From Fen-1301 sp963786395 (GTDB lineage Bacteria; Bacteroidota; Ignavibacteria; Ignavibacteriales; Ignavibacteriaceae), in NCBI GenBank assembly GCA_963786395.1, contig CAWAZD010000007.1:434001-498000 (forward strand): a stretch of 64,000 bases of DNA, written 5' to 3'. The notes beneath the pieces were generated by a model that made no database searches, was not told the origin of the DNA, and saw nothing but the letters and a program-made list of their open reading frames with translations. This document shows, one piece after another, positions 45,417 through 54,540 of the stretch. The translations under genes and the position numbers were made by a program. Each line of letters starts with the position of its first letter. Positions within the stretch are counted from its first letter, which is position 1.

Positions 45417-45436
45417 ATCCCCGCGAAAGCGGGGAT
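45417..45436. repeat. Dispersed 20-bp palindrome, copy F
   Basis: The sequence ATCCCCGCGAAAGCGGGGAT is identical to 772-791, again preceded by TTGTC or TTTTGTC. It lies between the M13 peptidase and GH31 genes and could double as a terminator. Confidence 0.8.
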
Positions 45437-45520
45437 CCCTTATCCCCCTTAACTTTCCATTACTAATTCTGAATTGAATTATATTTATATTTCCATCTGA
45501 ATATAATTCATGGAGTTGTT

Positions 45521-46540
45521 TTGGTTACCGGTCAACATTTTATTCGATACAATTTATTCTTGATTTTAATTTGTTTTACCACCTCCCTCTTTTCCCAGAT
45601 AGACAATTTCAAAGAATATAAACCGTCAGGAAGAGGAATAGTTTTTATTAGTCAGAACGGAAACAAAATAAGATTAACTCCATACGGGTACAAAATAATA
45701 AGAGTACAAGCTGCAAAACAAGGGGAAGAATTCTTTCCGTACAATTATTACGAAATGGTTAATTCACACGAGTGGACAGGTAAGTTTAAAATTATTGAAC
45801 GTAAAGATTCTTTTATTATCAACAATACGGAATACAGTAATTTTAAATTAGTATTAAAAAAGAATCCTTTACGAATTGAAGTAATAAATGACGATAAGAT
45901 ATTATTTTCAGAAAGCACCGGAATAGAATGGAAAGGAAATAAAATTTCAGAGTCCTTTACTGCTGATGACAAAGAACATTTTACAGGCTTAGGGCACGGA
46001 TTTTTCGGACGCGAACCGGGGATTGATCTGAAAGGCAGAGTTATCGGAAGGAATTACGGAACTAACCATGGCGATCAGTCTCCTTTAATTGTTCCTTTTT
46101 ATATGTCATCAAAAGGTTACGGAATATTTCTAAATAGTACTTTTACAAATCAATTCAGTTTTAACAAAGACGGAGATTACAGTTTTAGCATAGATACGTA
46201 TGGTGAACCGGGCAGGCTTGACTATTTTATTATCGCCGGACCAAAATTCAGTTCAATATTAGATCTATATACACAATTGACAGGAAGACCTCGTCTTCCC
46301 CCTTTTGCAATTTTTGGTCTTGGTCTTTCAGATAAATCGAATGATGAAAACTCAAAAGATCCTTCCGACGAAAAATGGTGGAAGAGAAAAGTAAGTGATG
46401 AAAGAAAAGCGGGATTCCCCATTGACCATCTTGTAAATGATAACAGATGGCGTGCAGGTGGCGGAAAAAGATGTGAATCTTATTTCGACTGGGATAAAGA
46501 GCGGTTTCCTGATCCTGCTGAATTTGAGATCCTGGATTAA
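45521..46540 (+). CDS. GH31 alpha-glucosidase, N-terminal part (split by a frameshift)
   Basis: This fragment has a signal peptide (about 1-25, ending SLFSQ), the GH31 N-terminal beta-sandwich (LTPYGYKIIRVQAAK, SESTGIEWKGNKI, LGHGFFGREPGIDLKG, YGIFLNSTFTNQF) and the start of the catalytic barrel (RPRLPPFAIFGLGLSD, then FDWDKERFPDPAEF). TTG 45521 is the start, with GGAG five bases upstream. The frame breaks at 46526: after GAA TTT an extra G gives EILD and a stop, whereas the +1 frame continues RSWIKKNGLIETIDFN. As read, the catalytic residues are lost from this piece. Confidence 0.85.
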   Translation: MVTGQHFIRYNLFLILICFTTSLFSQIDNFKEYKPSGRGIVFISQNGNKIRLTPYGYKIIRVQAAKQGEEFFPYNYYEMVNSHEWTGKFKIIERKDSFIINNTEYSNFKLVLKKNPLRIEVINDDKILFSESTGIEWKGNKISESFTADDKEHFTGLGHGFFGREPGIDLKGRVIGRNYGTNHGDQSPLIVPFYMSSKGYGIFLNSTFTNQFSFNKDGDYSFSIDTYGEPGRLDYFIIAGPKFSSILDLYTQLTGRPRLPPFAIFGLGLSDKSNDENSKDPSDEKWWKRKVSDERKAGFPIDHLVNDNRWRAGGGKRCESYFDWDKERFPDPAEFEILD

Positions 46541-47963
46541 AAAGAACGGTCTTATTGAAACTATAGATTTCAACAGATGCATCGGTTCAGGAAGTGAAGG
46601 ATGGTTATCTTCATATAATATACCTTTTTCAGAAAAAGTTGATCATAGTAATTGTGTGCCAGATTTTACAAGGAAAGAAGTACGCAATTGGTTCTGGGGG
46701 TTATTCTGGAATAAATCACTTAATCCCAAACTGAATTATCCCGGTGATGCTTTATGGATTGATGAATTTGATGAGTTGGGGCCGATAGCAGATACTGTCA
46801 GGTTGGGAAACGGAAAGATATGGGGTGAGATGAAAAACTATTATCCATTTCTTATTGCAAAAGCACTTGTTCAGGAAGGATGGGATAAAACTCTTGCACC
46901 CAGGAAACGCCCGTTTGTTTGGGTAAGGGGAATGACTGCAGGTGCGCAAAGATATGGAACGTTATGGACAGGTGATATTAAGCCGACTTTTGAAGACATG
47001 AAAAATCAGATAGTTGCAATGCAGCTAGCCGGATTATCGGGATTTCCTTTTGAAGGTCACGATGCCGGAGGATTTTACGATTGGGATAACAAAAAAGGTC
47101 CTGATGAAAAGCTTTACAGAAAATGGTCCATGGCATTAGGATGTTTCACACCATTCTGGAAACCACATGGATGGGGAGAATCGAGATGGCCGATTGACAG
47201 ATCACCAGAATCAATGAAATGTGCAAAGTATTTCACTCAATTGCGTTATCAACTTTTGCCCTATACCTATACAATGGCACACGAATCATCGGAAAGTGGA
47301 ATGCCCGTTGTAAGAGCGATGGTTATTGATAATCAGAATGACCCGCTTGCCTGGAAATATGATCAACAATTTATGTGGGGAGACAATTTTTTAGTAGTAC
47401 CTAACTCATCTGATAGGGATACAGTCAATTTATGGCTCCCATCCGGAAATTGGTATGAATACAATACTAACAAACTCTTAGCCGGAAACAGAACACTGAA
47501 TTATTATTCACCCGACGGAAGTCTTGCCCTTTTTGTCAAAGAAGGTTCTATCATACCTAAGTATTATCCTGCGCTAAGCACGGCATTTATAGATAAAGGA
47601 AAAATGATAGTTGATATTTATACCGGTAAAGATAAAATGTATACATTATATGAAGACGACGGAATTTCGGAGAGTTATAAAACTGGAGAATATAGTTTAA
47701 CATTGTTTACTTATCATGGGAAACGGTTAAACATATCAGCGGGAAAAAGCAGTTACAAAGGAGCTCCTATGTCTAAAAGTTATAAGATAAATTTCATTGG
47801 AATAAATAATTTTAAGGAAGTATTGGTTAACAGCAGGAAGCTTGAGAAAGTTTCTAATCCTGACATATCTGTAGGATATTATTATGATTCAAATCAAAAT
47901 ATATTGACCATTAGTACCGGACCAATTCCAATCACTAAAAAAATAAGTGTCGAAATAAATTAG
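46437..47963 (+). CDS. GH31 alpha-glucosidase, catalytic C-terminal part (+1 frame)
   Basis: Homology begins at about 46527 (RSWIKKNGLIETIDFNRCIG). Codons before that are an out-of-frame overlap with the N-terminal part. The piece holds the nucleophile Asp in DALWIDEFDELG, the acid/base Asp in GFPFEGHDAGGFYDW, the WKPHGWGESRWPI and RYQLLPYTYTMAHESSESGMPVVRAM helices, and the C-terminal DUF5110-like beta domains. Active-site residues are intact, so the gene was functional until very recently or the frameshift is a base-call error. It has no signal peptide or start of its own. The full gene would be 45521-47963. Confidence 0.85.
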   Translation: MITDGVQVAEKDVNLISTGIKSGFLILLNLRSWIKKNGLIETIDFNRCIGSGSEGWLSSYNIPFSEKVDHSNCVPDFTRKEVRNWFWGLFWNKSLNPKLNYPGDALWIDEFDELGPIADTVRLGNGKIWGEMKNYYPFLIAKALVQEGWDKTLAPRKRPFVWVRGMTAGAQRYGTLWTGDIKPTFEDMKNQIVAMQLAGLSGFPFEGHDAGGFYDWDNKKGPDEKLYRKWSMALGCFTPFWKPHGWGESRWPIDRSPESMKCAKYFTQLRYQLLPYTYTMAHESSESGMPVVRAMVIDNQNDPLAWKYDQQFMWGDNFLVVPNSSDRDTVNLWLPSGNWYEYNTNKLLAGNRTLNYYSPDGSLALFVKEGSIIPKYYPALSTAFIDKGKMIVDIYTGKDKMYTLYEDDGISESYKTGEYSLTLFTYHGKRLNISAGKSSYKGAPMSKSYKINFIGINNFKEVLVNSRKLEKVSNPDISVGYYYDSNQNILTISTGPIPITKKISVEIN

Positions 47964-47984
47964 CCTTCCCCCAATTTATATAAC

Positions 47985-48013
47985 TGCCGGGACTCAAATC
48001 CCGGCATTTTATT
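47985..48013 (+). terminator. Terminator after the GH31 gene
   Basis: TGCCGGGA (47985-47992) pairs with TCCCGGCA (47999-48006), followed by TTTTATTTAT. Confidence 0.8.
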
Positions 48014-48057
48014 TATATTTCCATTCAAGAAATTGTATCTGCTAAAAGGTCTCAATT

Positions 48058-48269
48058 GTGCTTTTCTTATGAAGAAAAGCACCAAAAGAACCTCGGCTGT
48101 AAATCATTTGCTAAAAATTCAGCACTTCGTTTAACCTATCTATAAATTCAAGTGGCGGAAATAAACTCACACCGACTTAGAAGTCGGTGCTCGAACAAAT
48201 TTCCTCATCTATTCCATAACATTATTCGAAATTTATCAGATGCTGAATTTTCTTAACGCAAATGATTTA
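48058..48269. repeat. Composite inverted-repeat element in the 48-kb intergenic gap
   Basis: TAAATCATTTGC (48100-48111) and AAATTCAGCA (48115-48124) recur as inverted copies at 48258-48269 and 48241-48250. Between them is a hairpin (CACCGACTT 48170-48178 with AAGTCGGTG 48181-48189). Just left is another perfect hairpin (GTGCTTTTCTT 48058-48068 with AAGAAAAGCAC 48072-48082). The layout is like a REPIN or a non-autonomous element. The rest of 47964-48434 has no gene. Confidence 0.55.
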
Positions 48270-48434
48270 AGGCCGGAAATACGGAAATGGAAAAATAAGG
48301 AATTTGGTGATTGATGAGGAGATCATTCGATTTGATCAGAACAAATATAATCATTGAAGGAAGAAGAAGACTCATGGGAGTCGGGGTATGCTGTTCGCGG
48401 TAATGACATTAGAGAAAGGTAAAAGGACAGGAAA

Positions 48435-49154
48435 TTAGATTGTTACCTGGTAACCGATATAACCTGTTGTAAATTTATCGCCGCTGATATTATGGCCAAC
48501 AGCAAAAAGGATATGGTTATGTTCATTAATGTTAATATAACCTCCGACATTGAAGCCCGTACCTGCAGAGCCATCCTGAGTGCTTGCAGATTGGTAATAT
48601 AATTCAGTTCCGAGAGTAAAGGTATCTGAAAAATCATATTGTCCAAGCCAGCCGGTATAATACCAGTTTTTATTACCTGCACCGGGGTTTATCCAATAAC
48701 CTGCGCCACCATAAGTAGTAAATTTTCCCTTGGTCTCCTGAATCCACACGGGTAGAAAAGCTTTTAGTTTATTATCTCCAAGAAGTGTTACATTTTTACC
48801 AGTTGGAATTTCAAGTATTGGAAAGATTCCTATTTGTAAACCGGATACTTCATTTATAATCCTGTACTTAACTCCCAATTCAGTATTTACGAATCCATAC
48901 TGTATGGATGATTCCCGCTTAGTATATTGCATTGGAAGAATTAAGTGAATCTGGACATCAGGAACTACTCCGTAATTTGTTTCAATGTGGGGTAGAGTAA
49001 CATCAGCATCATTTCCTGAATACTGCATTGCAGAAGAGAGGTAGAATTCCCAATGCATAAAATCTACGGGCTGTGGATCATCAGTAAAAAACGGAGGCCC
49101 GGCAAAGAGAAATGATGAGATAATAAAAACAATAAGTAGGGATTTAACAAACAT
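48435..49154 (-). CDS. Outer membrane beta-barrel protein, MetA/transporter-like
   Basis: This 239-residue protein has a signal peptide ending LFAG, followed by GPPFFTDDPQPVDFMHWEFYLS, the start typical of Phenol_MetA_deg-like outer membrane proteins. Alternating strands follow through to the end: VQIHLILPMQYT, LGVKYRIINE, FPILEIPTG, TLGTELYYQS, and a final strand GYIGYQVTI. The family is often annotated as a transporter, with little direct evidence. It is monocistronic, next to a repeat-rich gap. Confidence 0.8.
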   Translation of the reverse strand: MFVKSLLIVFIISSFLFAGPPFFTDDPQPVDFMHWEFYLSSAMQYSGNDADVTLPHIETNYGVVPDVQIHLILPMQYTKRESSIQYGFVNTELGVKYRIINEVSGLQIGIFPILEIPTGKNVTLLGDNKLKAFLPVWIQETKGKFTTYGGAGYWINPGAGNKNWYYTGWLGQYDFSDTFTLGTELYYQSASTQDGSAGTGFNVGGYININEHNHILFAVGHNISGDKFTTGYIGYQVTI

Positions 49155-49369
49155 AGAATCTTAGGTCACTTATAAAATTATATTCGCTTTATAATAATAT
49201 TGAAGTTAGCGTACAATTATTTTTGACATCTGTCACCCATTGGTTAGTATTACTCAAACGGAAGAATACAGGCTAAAAAATTGACTATAAAAGGTATATT
49301 TTACATTTTGGCATTTTATTTTGGCTATTCCATTAGTACTTTACTTGTTTAAATAATCTGGCTATTTGT

Positions 49370-51115
49370 TTGAATAACTTATCCGAAAGAATAATACAAA
49401 AACTAACTAATCCTGATTCCTTTGAGCGGGGGAAGAAATACTATTACCGCGGAAGAGTAACTGATTATACTGAAGATGACAACTCAATAAAGGCTATTGT
49501 TGTTGGAACTGACTACTATGATGTTAATATTTCAAAATCAGATTTATCGCCGGAATGCAGTTGTCCAATATTTAACGGAGAATTATACTGCAAACATTTG
49601 GTAGCGCTTTTATTTAGAAAACTTAAGGGTGAAATTAAATCAAGGAACGAAACTATTGCTAAATATGTTCCGCATAAATCCGGACCGAAGTTCGGGTTTG
49701 AAGATAATATCGATTACAATTCTCACTCAAGGGGAAATAATAAAGAAGAAAACATTAAACAGGATAAACAGTTTGAGACATTCCTTAACCACATCCCACG
49801 TGAAAATCTTCTGAATGATATTAACGAATTACGCAGGAAGAACCCTGACATTGAAGAATTCTTTATCCGTAAATATTCACAGAAATCAATAAGTTATTAT
49901 CTGAAGATTGAAAATAATATTAAGAGCAGAATAAACTCCATATTACGACACCGGGGAATAAATGATTATCCAAACAAAGTATTTACTGCAAGCCGTGAAG
50001 TTAATTCTTTAGTACAGAACCTGTCTACTTCAAGGCAGACTTCAGAATTTTTATTAGGAATCGGATTATGGATTTCTGAAAAGCTGAATGAAATAGAGGA
50101 TGCAAATGGTATACTCAAAGAATTAGTCAGAATAATGACAGATAATGCGTGTGAATACCTGAATTATGCAGTTAAGGGGGAACTTTTATTGTTTTATCAA
50201 TATACATCTGTAAACACTTCATTTAATTTTAATATTGGAATTATTGAATCGATATTCCGAAGGGTTGGGAACCTGGCTATTATTGATGAATTAGTAACCA
50301 AGCTGGAAAGAAGCATATTCAAGAAGGACCCGGATTTCGGATTCAAACCTGAGTCAGGCTGGGAACTCATGATGAAATATTTGAGAGTAGCTAATCATGA
50401 AAAGTATGAGGAATTAATACCGGAAGTCTTAGAAAGTTCGCCTGTAATAAAATCAGATTATATAAATTATTTGTATGATAAAAAAAGATTCAATGAAGTA
50501 ATCGGTCTGGGTTATGAAATGCAGGATAGTCCATCTATCGCAGATGCTTTTGAGAATTCCCTTGCTGAATCGGGTGATAAGCAAAAGATAATACAATATT
50601 ATTTAAGGCGACTTACAGGAACTTTTAGTCTTGAGCTTTTTAAACATTTCAGTGAAATCGAAGGAATAAGGGAAGTTCCCGAATGGAACAATATTATCAG
50701 CAACTTATTAACTGATACTGAACATTTAATTTTCCGCGCTGATATGTTTTTATATTTAAAACGGTATGAAGATTTTATTGATTTTATATCAACAAAGGGA
50801 AATGAATTTTACAGGAACAGTTCAACAATTGAAAAGATGGCGGCGAAGTTATCAGTAACCAGTCCCCCGCTAGCGATAAAGCTGTATCATTATTTAATAG
50901 AAAAAGAAACAGCCCGGATAACAAAGACAAGCAGGTACGAAATTCTGATGGGTTATTTTGAAGACCTGAAGTGTCTTAATGATCTGGAATATATTACTAA
51001 CTTAAAAAACAATCTTATTACAACATATCCTACCCGTAAGAAACTTGTAGAAGCGCTTAAAGCGTTTGAATTAACTGACAACAAAGTCTCTTCCTATTCT
51101 GCTTCCAGGGATTAA
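49370..51115 (+). CDS. SWIM zinc finger protein
   Basis: This 581-residue protein has a SWIM zinc-binding motif near the N-terminus (CSCPIFNGELYCKHLVALLF, CxCx8CxH). Residues 1-60 form the usual lead-in (SFERGKKYYYRGRVTDYTEDD). The remaining 450 residues are helical, with possible TPR-like repeats (KNPDIEEFFIRKYSQKS, FENSLAESGDKQKIIQYYLRRL). SWIM proteins are thought to bind DNA or proteins, and many bacterial ones sit beside SNF2 helicases, but none is here. It starts at TTG 49370 with no clear ribosome site. Confidence 0.82.
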   Translation: MNNLSERIIQKLTNPDSFERGKKYYYRGRVTDYTEDDNSIKAIVVGTDYYDVNISKSDLSPECSCPIFNGELYCKHLVALLFRKLKGEIKSRNETIAKYVPHKSGPKFGFEDNIDYNSHSRGNNKEENIKQDKQFETFLNHIPRENLLNDINELRRKNPDIEEFFIRKYSQKSISYYLKIENNIKSRINSILRHRGINDYPNKVFTASREVNSLVQNLSTSRQTSEFLLGIGLWISEKLNEIEDANGILKELVRIMTDNACEYLNYAVKGELLLFYQYTSVNTSFNFNIGIIESIFRRVGNLAIIDELVTKLERSIFKKDPDFGFKPESGWELMMKYLRVANHEKYEELIPEVLESSPVIKSDYINYLYDKKRFNEVIGLGYEMQDSPSIADAFENSLAESGDKQKIIQYYLRRLTGTFSLELFKHFSEIEGIREVPEWNNIISNLLTDTEHLIFRADMFLYLKRYEDFIDFISTKGNEFYRNSSTIEKMAAKLSVTSPPLAIKLYHYLIEKETARITKTSRYEILMGYFEDLKCLNDLEYITNLKNNLITTYPTRKKLVEALKAFELTDNKVSSYSASRD

Positions 51116-51189
51116 GAAATAACCTAATCTTCTCTTGTTTTTTAGTAAACTAATAATCAAATTCCCTTATAATTCTAACTATTTGATAG

Positions 51190-52944
51190 ATGTTGAAAAA
51201 AGACAAGACTTTAAGAATTTTATTTGTATCCGGGACAGCAATAATAGCTCTCGTTTTTATTTTCATAATTATTAAGATTTATGATTATACACTGAACGAC
51301 GCTAAGAGAAGTCACCAGATTCAACAGATGGAGATGGCCAGGGCTGCTATATCTGGAATCAGTATATATCTAAACCGTCTATCGGGTGATATGCAATTAT
51401 TATCAGATTTTCCCGGTGTAAGGAATTTTGATGTGGGTGTTATTAAAACAAATACAGATCTTTTATTCAGCCATTACAAGGATAGGATAATTGAATCAAT
51501 TTTTATAAAGGACAATAAAAAACATCTTGTATATAATTCCGGTAGTTCTTTTCCGTCTTCGTTTTATGATGATCCGGCTTTTGATACTGTTTCGTTTTCT
51601 AATGATACCCCATATTATTCACACATAAAGCCGCTGTATGATAATGATATGACGAGCGGGTTATTCTTTGTTATGCTAATGCCATTTGCTTCAAACTCTT
51701 CATCTCAACGGGGTTTCATTGGTTACATAGTCAGTTTTGATTTACTCGTAAATAAATATGTTGTCCCGTTGAAGTTAGGAGAGAAAGATTTCGCCTGGAT
51801 TATGGATGGTACGGGTAGGTTAATTTATCACCCTACTCATAAGAACATGCTACTCCGCGGCATTACACAAATTTCTTCCAAATGCAGCAATTGTCATCAA
51901 TCTTTTGATGTTCAGAAAAAGATGATATCTGGAAGCGGCTCTTATGATGAATACGTTATTTCAAATGAACCTCCTAAAATAATGGCATATGTTCCAATTA
52001 ATCTTAACGGAGATAAGTGGGTATTAGCAATTTCCACTTTCCTTCCTGAAGTTACAGCAAGTTTGAGGGATAAGTTTTCCCTGTTTTTCGGACTAGGAAT
52101 TATTATTCTAATAGTAATTTTTTTATTAGGATATCTTCTATATTTTCAGACAATAAGAAAGGTAAGGGCTGAAGAAGCGAACCTTCATATGGAACAAAGA
52201 CAGAACTTCCAGGAACAGTTAAACCATGCAGCGAAACTAGCTTCAATTGGAGAACTTGTTGACAGTGTGGCGCATGAAATAAATACACCTCTTGGAATTA
52301 TTTCTTCATATATAGATGTTTTTAACCTCAGGAATGATATTCCGCAAAAATATACAGAAGATTTTGATGTAATAAAAAATCAGACCAAAAGGATAAGCAC
52401 TTACACCAGAAGTTTGCTGGATTATTCTCAACGGATACCATTTGACCCGAAGCCTGAGGATATTAAATTAATAATTGAAGAGTGCTTATTTCTGCTTAGC
52501 CCTCAGTTTCATTCAAAGAAGATAAGGATTGTTAAAAATTATAAACATATATATCCGTTAATAGTAATTGACAAGGGACAGATAGAGCAGGTTTTTATTA
52601 ATTTGTTCAATAATTCGGTTGATGCAATTGAAAGTAATGGAGAGATAAGGATTGATATTACAACCGAAGATAGAAATATCAGTACTATCAATAAGGAAGA
52701 AATAAGTTTCATTGTCATTTCAGTAAAAGACAATGGGTGCGGAATTAAATCAGAGAATCTGGACAGGATATTCGAAGCATTCTATACAAATAAATCCCGC
52801 GGCAAAGGAACTGGTCTCGGATTATCTATATCCAGAGCTATAATGCTGCGGCATAAAGGAAGGATTGAAGTATCGAGCCAAGCAGGTAAGTATACTATAT
52901 TCAAATTATTTCTACCTATTAATAAATTAGGTTCCGTTATATGA
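51190..52944 (+). CDS. Sensor histidine kinase with a c-type heme motif in the extracytoplasmic sensor domain
   Basis: This 584-residue kinase has TM1 at about 12-33, an extracytoplasmic Cache-like sensor (about 35-295), TM2 at about 298-320, a short coiled coil, HisKA with H362 (DSVAHEINTPLG) and HATPase_c (NNSVDAIESNG, DNGCGI, GKGTGLGLSISRAI). Within the sensor, C232, C235 and H236 form CSNCH, a CxxCH heme c attachment site. A redox- or gas-sensing role follows if heme is attached. The gene overlaps the next one by four bases (ATGA), making a clear two-component operon. Confidence 0.92.
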   Translation: MLKKDKTLRILFVSGTAIIALVFIFIIIKIYDYTLNDAKRSHQIQQMEMARAAISGISIYLNRLSGDMQLLSDFPGVRNFDVGVIKTNTDLLFSHYKDRIIESIFIKDNKKHLVYNSGSSFPSSFYDDPAFDTVSFSNDTPYYSHIKPLYDNDMTSGLFFVMLMPFASNSSSQRGFIGYIVSFDLLVNKYVVPLKLGEKDFAWIMDGTGRLIYHPTHKNMLLRGITQISSKCSNCHQSFDVQKKMISGSGSYDEYVISNEPPKIMAYVPINLNGDKWVLAISTFLPEVTASLRDKFSLFFGLGIIILIVIFLLGYLLYFQTIRKVRAEEANLHMEQRQNFQEQLNHAAKLASIGELVDSVAHEINTPLGIISSYIDVFNLRNDIPQKYTEDFDVIKNQTKRISTYTRSLLDYSQRIPFDPKPEDIKLIIEECLFLLSPQFHSKKIRIVKNYKHIYPLIVIDKGQIEQVFINLFNNSVDAIESNGEIRIDITTEDRNISTINKEEISFIVISVKDNGCGIKSENLDRIFEAFYTNKSRGKGTGLGLSISRAIMLRHKGRIEVSSQAGKYTIFKLFLPINKLGSVI

Positions 52945-54329
52945 ATACAAAGTTAAAAATATTAGTGATTGATGATGAACCTGATATGCTGAAGGGGTTC
53001 GGAAAGTTGCTTGAGGCCCAGGGGCATATACCGTTTCCAGTATCAAATGCTGCTTCCGCGGCACGGATACTTGAAGAGGAACAAATAGATATTGTATTTA
53101 CCGATCTGCAGATGCCGGATATTGACGGGCTTCAAGTGCTTGAACTTGTGCAGAAAAATAATCCTTCTACACCGGTAATTATTTTTTCAGCATATGGCAC
53201 AATAGACAGAGCAGTAGTAGCAATGAAAGCAGGCGCTTTTGATTTTATAGAGAAACCTTTTGACGCCGAACGTATATCAATGGCTATACGCAAAGCTTTA
53301 AATCATATGAACCTTTATAATGAGAGGAATAATCTTCTAAGTCAGCTTGAGGAAAAATTTAAGTTTGATAATATCCTGGGGAACAGTCCAGCAATAAGGT
53401 TAGTTTTTGAGATGGTAGAGAATGTAGCAAAATCTGAAGCAAACATTCTTATTACCGGAGAAAGCGGTACCGGGAAAGAACTTATTGCCAGAAGCATTCA
53501 TGCACATAGCAGCCGGAGGACAAAACCATTTGTACCTGTAAATTGTGGTGCGTTTCCGGAGAACCTTTTTGAGGCTGAAATATTCGGTTATGAAAAAGGA
53601 GCATTCACAGGCGCTAATAAAAGGAAGCAAGGTCTGCTGGAATATGCACATGGCGGAACATTCTTTATGGATGAAGTTTGTGAATTGCCAATGCCGCTTC
53701 AGACAAAATTGCTCAGGTCTTTACAGGATAAGCATATAAGGCGATTGGGGGGGAATGAATTAATTCATGTGGATGTTAGAATAATATCAGCTACAAATGA
53801 AAATATCCGCAATGCTCTAACAGCACAGAAGATAAGAGAGGATTTATATTATAGACTGAATGTAATAAACATCCATCTCCCCCCGCTTCGCGAAAGGAAA
53901 GAGGATATCAACCTTCTTGCAGCAAGTTTCTTAAGGAAATTTTCCTCATCAATGCATAAAAGTATTTCAGGATTTTCGGATGAGGTACTACAACTTTTTG
54001 AACAATATAACTGGCCTGGAAATGTTAGAGAACTTGAGAATATAGTTGAACGGGCTGTTACACTATCAAAGAAATCAATTATTACTGAAGCAGAGTTACC
54101 TCACCAGCTTATTTCATCTGAACTATCTCAGGGGTCTTTCGATGATTTAAAGTTCATCGATGCAAAACAGATTGCAATAAACGATTTAGAGAAGAAATAT
54201 CTTCATCATCTACTTGAAAAACATAAAGGGAATATTACCAAAATGGCAGAGGATGCGGGGATGACCAGACGTAATATGCACCGTCTTCTAAATAACCATA
54301 ATTTAGATACTGATAAGTGGAGGCATTAG
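52941..54329 (+). CDS. NtrC-family sigma54-dependent response regulator
   Basis: This 462-residue regulator has a receiver domain (about 1-120, phospho-acceptor Asp in IVFTDLQMPDIDG, Lys in FIEKPF) and an AAA+ sigma54-interaction domain with Walker A GESGTGKE, the GAFTGA loop (EKGAFTGANKRKQG) and the arginine-finger region NWPGNVREL. A Fis-type helix-turn-helix follows (ITKMAEDAGMTRRNMHRLLNNH). The intact GAFTGA means it should activate sigma54 promoters. It is coupled to the heme-motif kinase. The next operon, for a Rieske/cytochrome b complex, is the obvious target candidate. Confidence 0.96.
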   Translation: MNTKLKILVIDDEPDMLKGFGKLLEAQGHIPFPVSNAASAARILEEEQIDIVFTDLQMPDIDGLQVLELVQKNNPSTPVIIFSAYGTIDRAVVAMKAGAFDFIEKPFDAERISMAIRKALNHMNLYNERNNLLSQLEEKFKFDNILGNSPAIRLVFEMVENVAKSEANILITGESGTGKELIARSIHAHSSRRTKPFVPVNCGAFPENLFEAEIFGYEKGAFTGANKRKQGLLEYAHGGTFFMDEVCELPMPLQTKLLRSLQDKHIRRLGGNELIHVDVRIISATNENIRNALTAQKIREDLYYRLNVINIHLPPLRERKEDINLLAASFLRKFSSSMHKSISGFSDEVLQLFEQYNWPGNVRELENIVERAVTLSKKSIITEAELPHQLISSELSQGSFDDLKFIDAKQIAINDLEKKYLHHLLEKHKGNITKMAEDAGMTRRNMHRLLNNHNLDTDKWRH

Positions 54330-54348
54330 TTCTTAAGAATAATTAATG

Positions 54349-54372
54349 CAGTCGGGGAATGGTCCCCGACTG
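54349..54372 (+). terminator. Hairpin after the response regulator
   Basis: CAGTCGGGGA (54349-54358) pairs perfectly with TCCCCGACTG (54363-54372) around an ATGG loop. There is no T-run, so it may be a stabilising or bidirectional hairpin and not a classical terminator. The loop and stem base match the hairpin at 43118-43141. Confidence 0.6.
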
Positions 54373-54388
54373 CCCCATATTAAATATA

Positions 54389-54512
54389 GTGTGACATTCC
54401 TGTTCATTAGTGTGAAATGGATGTCCCACTTTTCAGTTTACTTCTTTTTAAACATCAATAAATTTTAAATTTTACTTGTTTTTGTCGACCTGTTTAATGG
54501 TACGGTTTTCGA
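54389..54512 (+). promoter_or_regulatory. Candidate sigma54 control region of the Rieske/cytochrome b operon
   Basis: GTGTGACATTCC (54389-54400) and GGATGTCCCAC (54419-54429) form an imperfect inverted repeat that could be an upstream activator site. About 90 bp downstream, TGGTACGGTTTTCGA (54498-54512) resembles the -24/-12 element TGGCACG-N4-TTGC: the -24 half is good (6 of 7) and the -12 half is poor (2 of 4). The adjacent NtrC-type activator makes this attractive, but the call is weak on sequence alone. Confidence 0.35.
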
Positions 54513-54540
54513 GTATCTAGAATAAATATCCGGTTAACAA

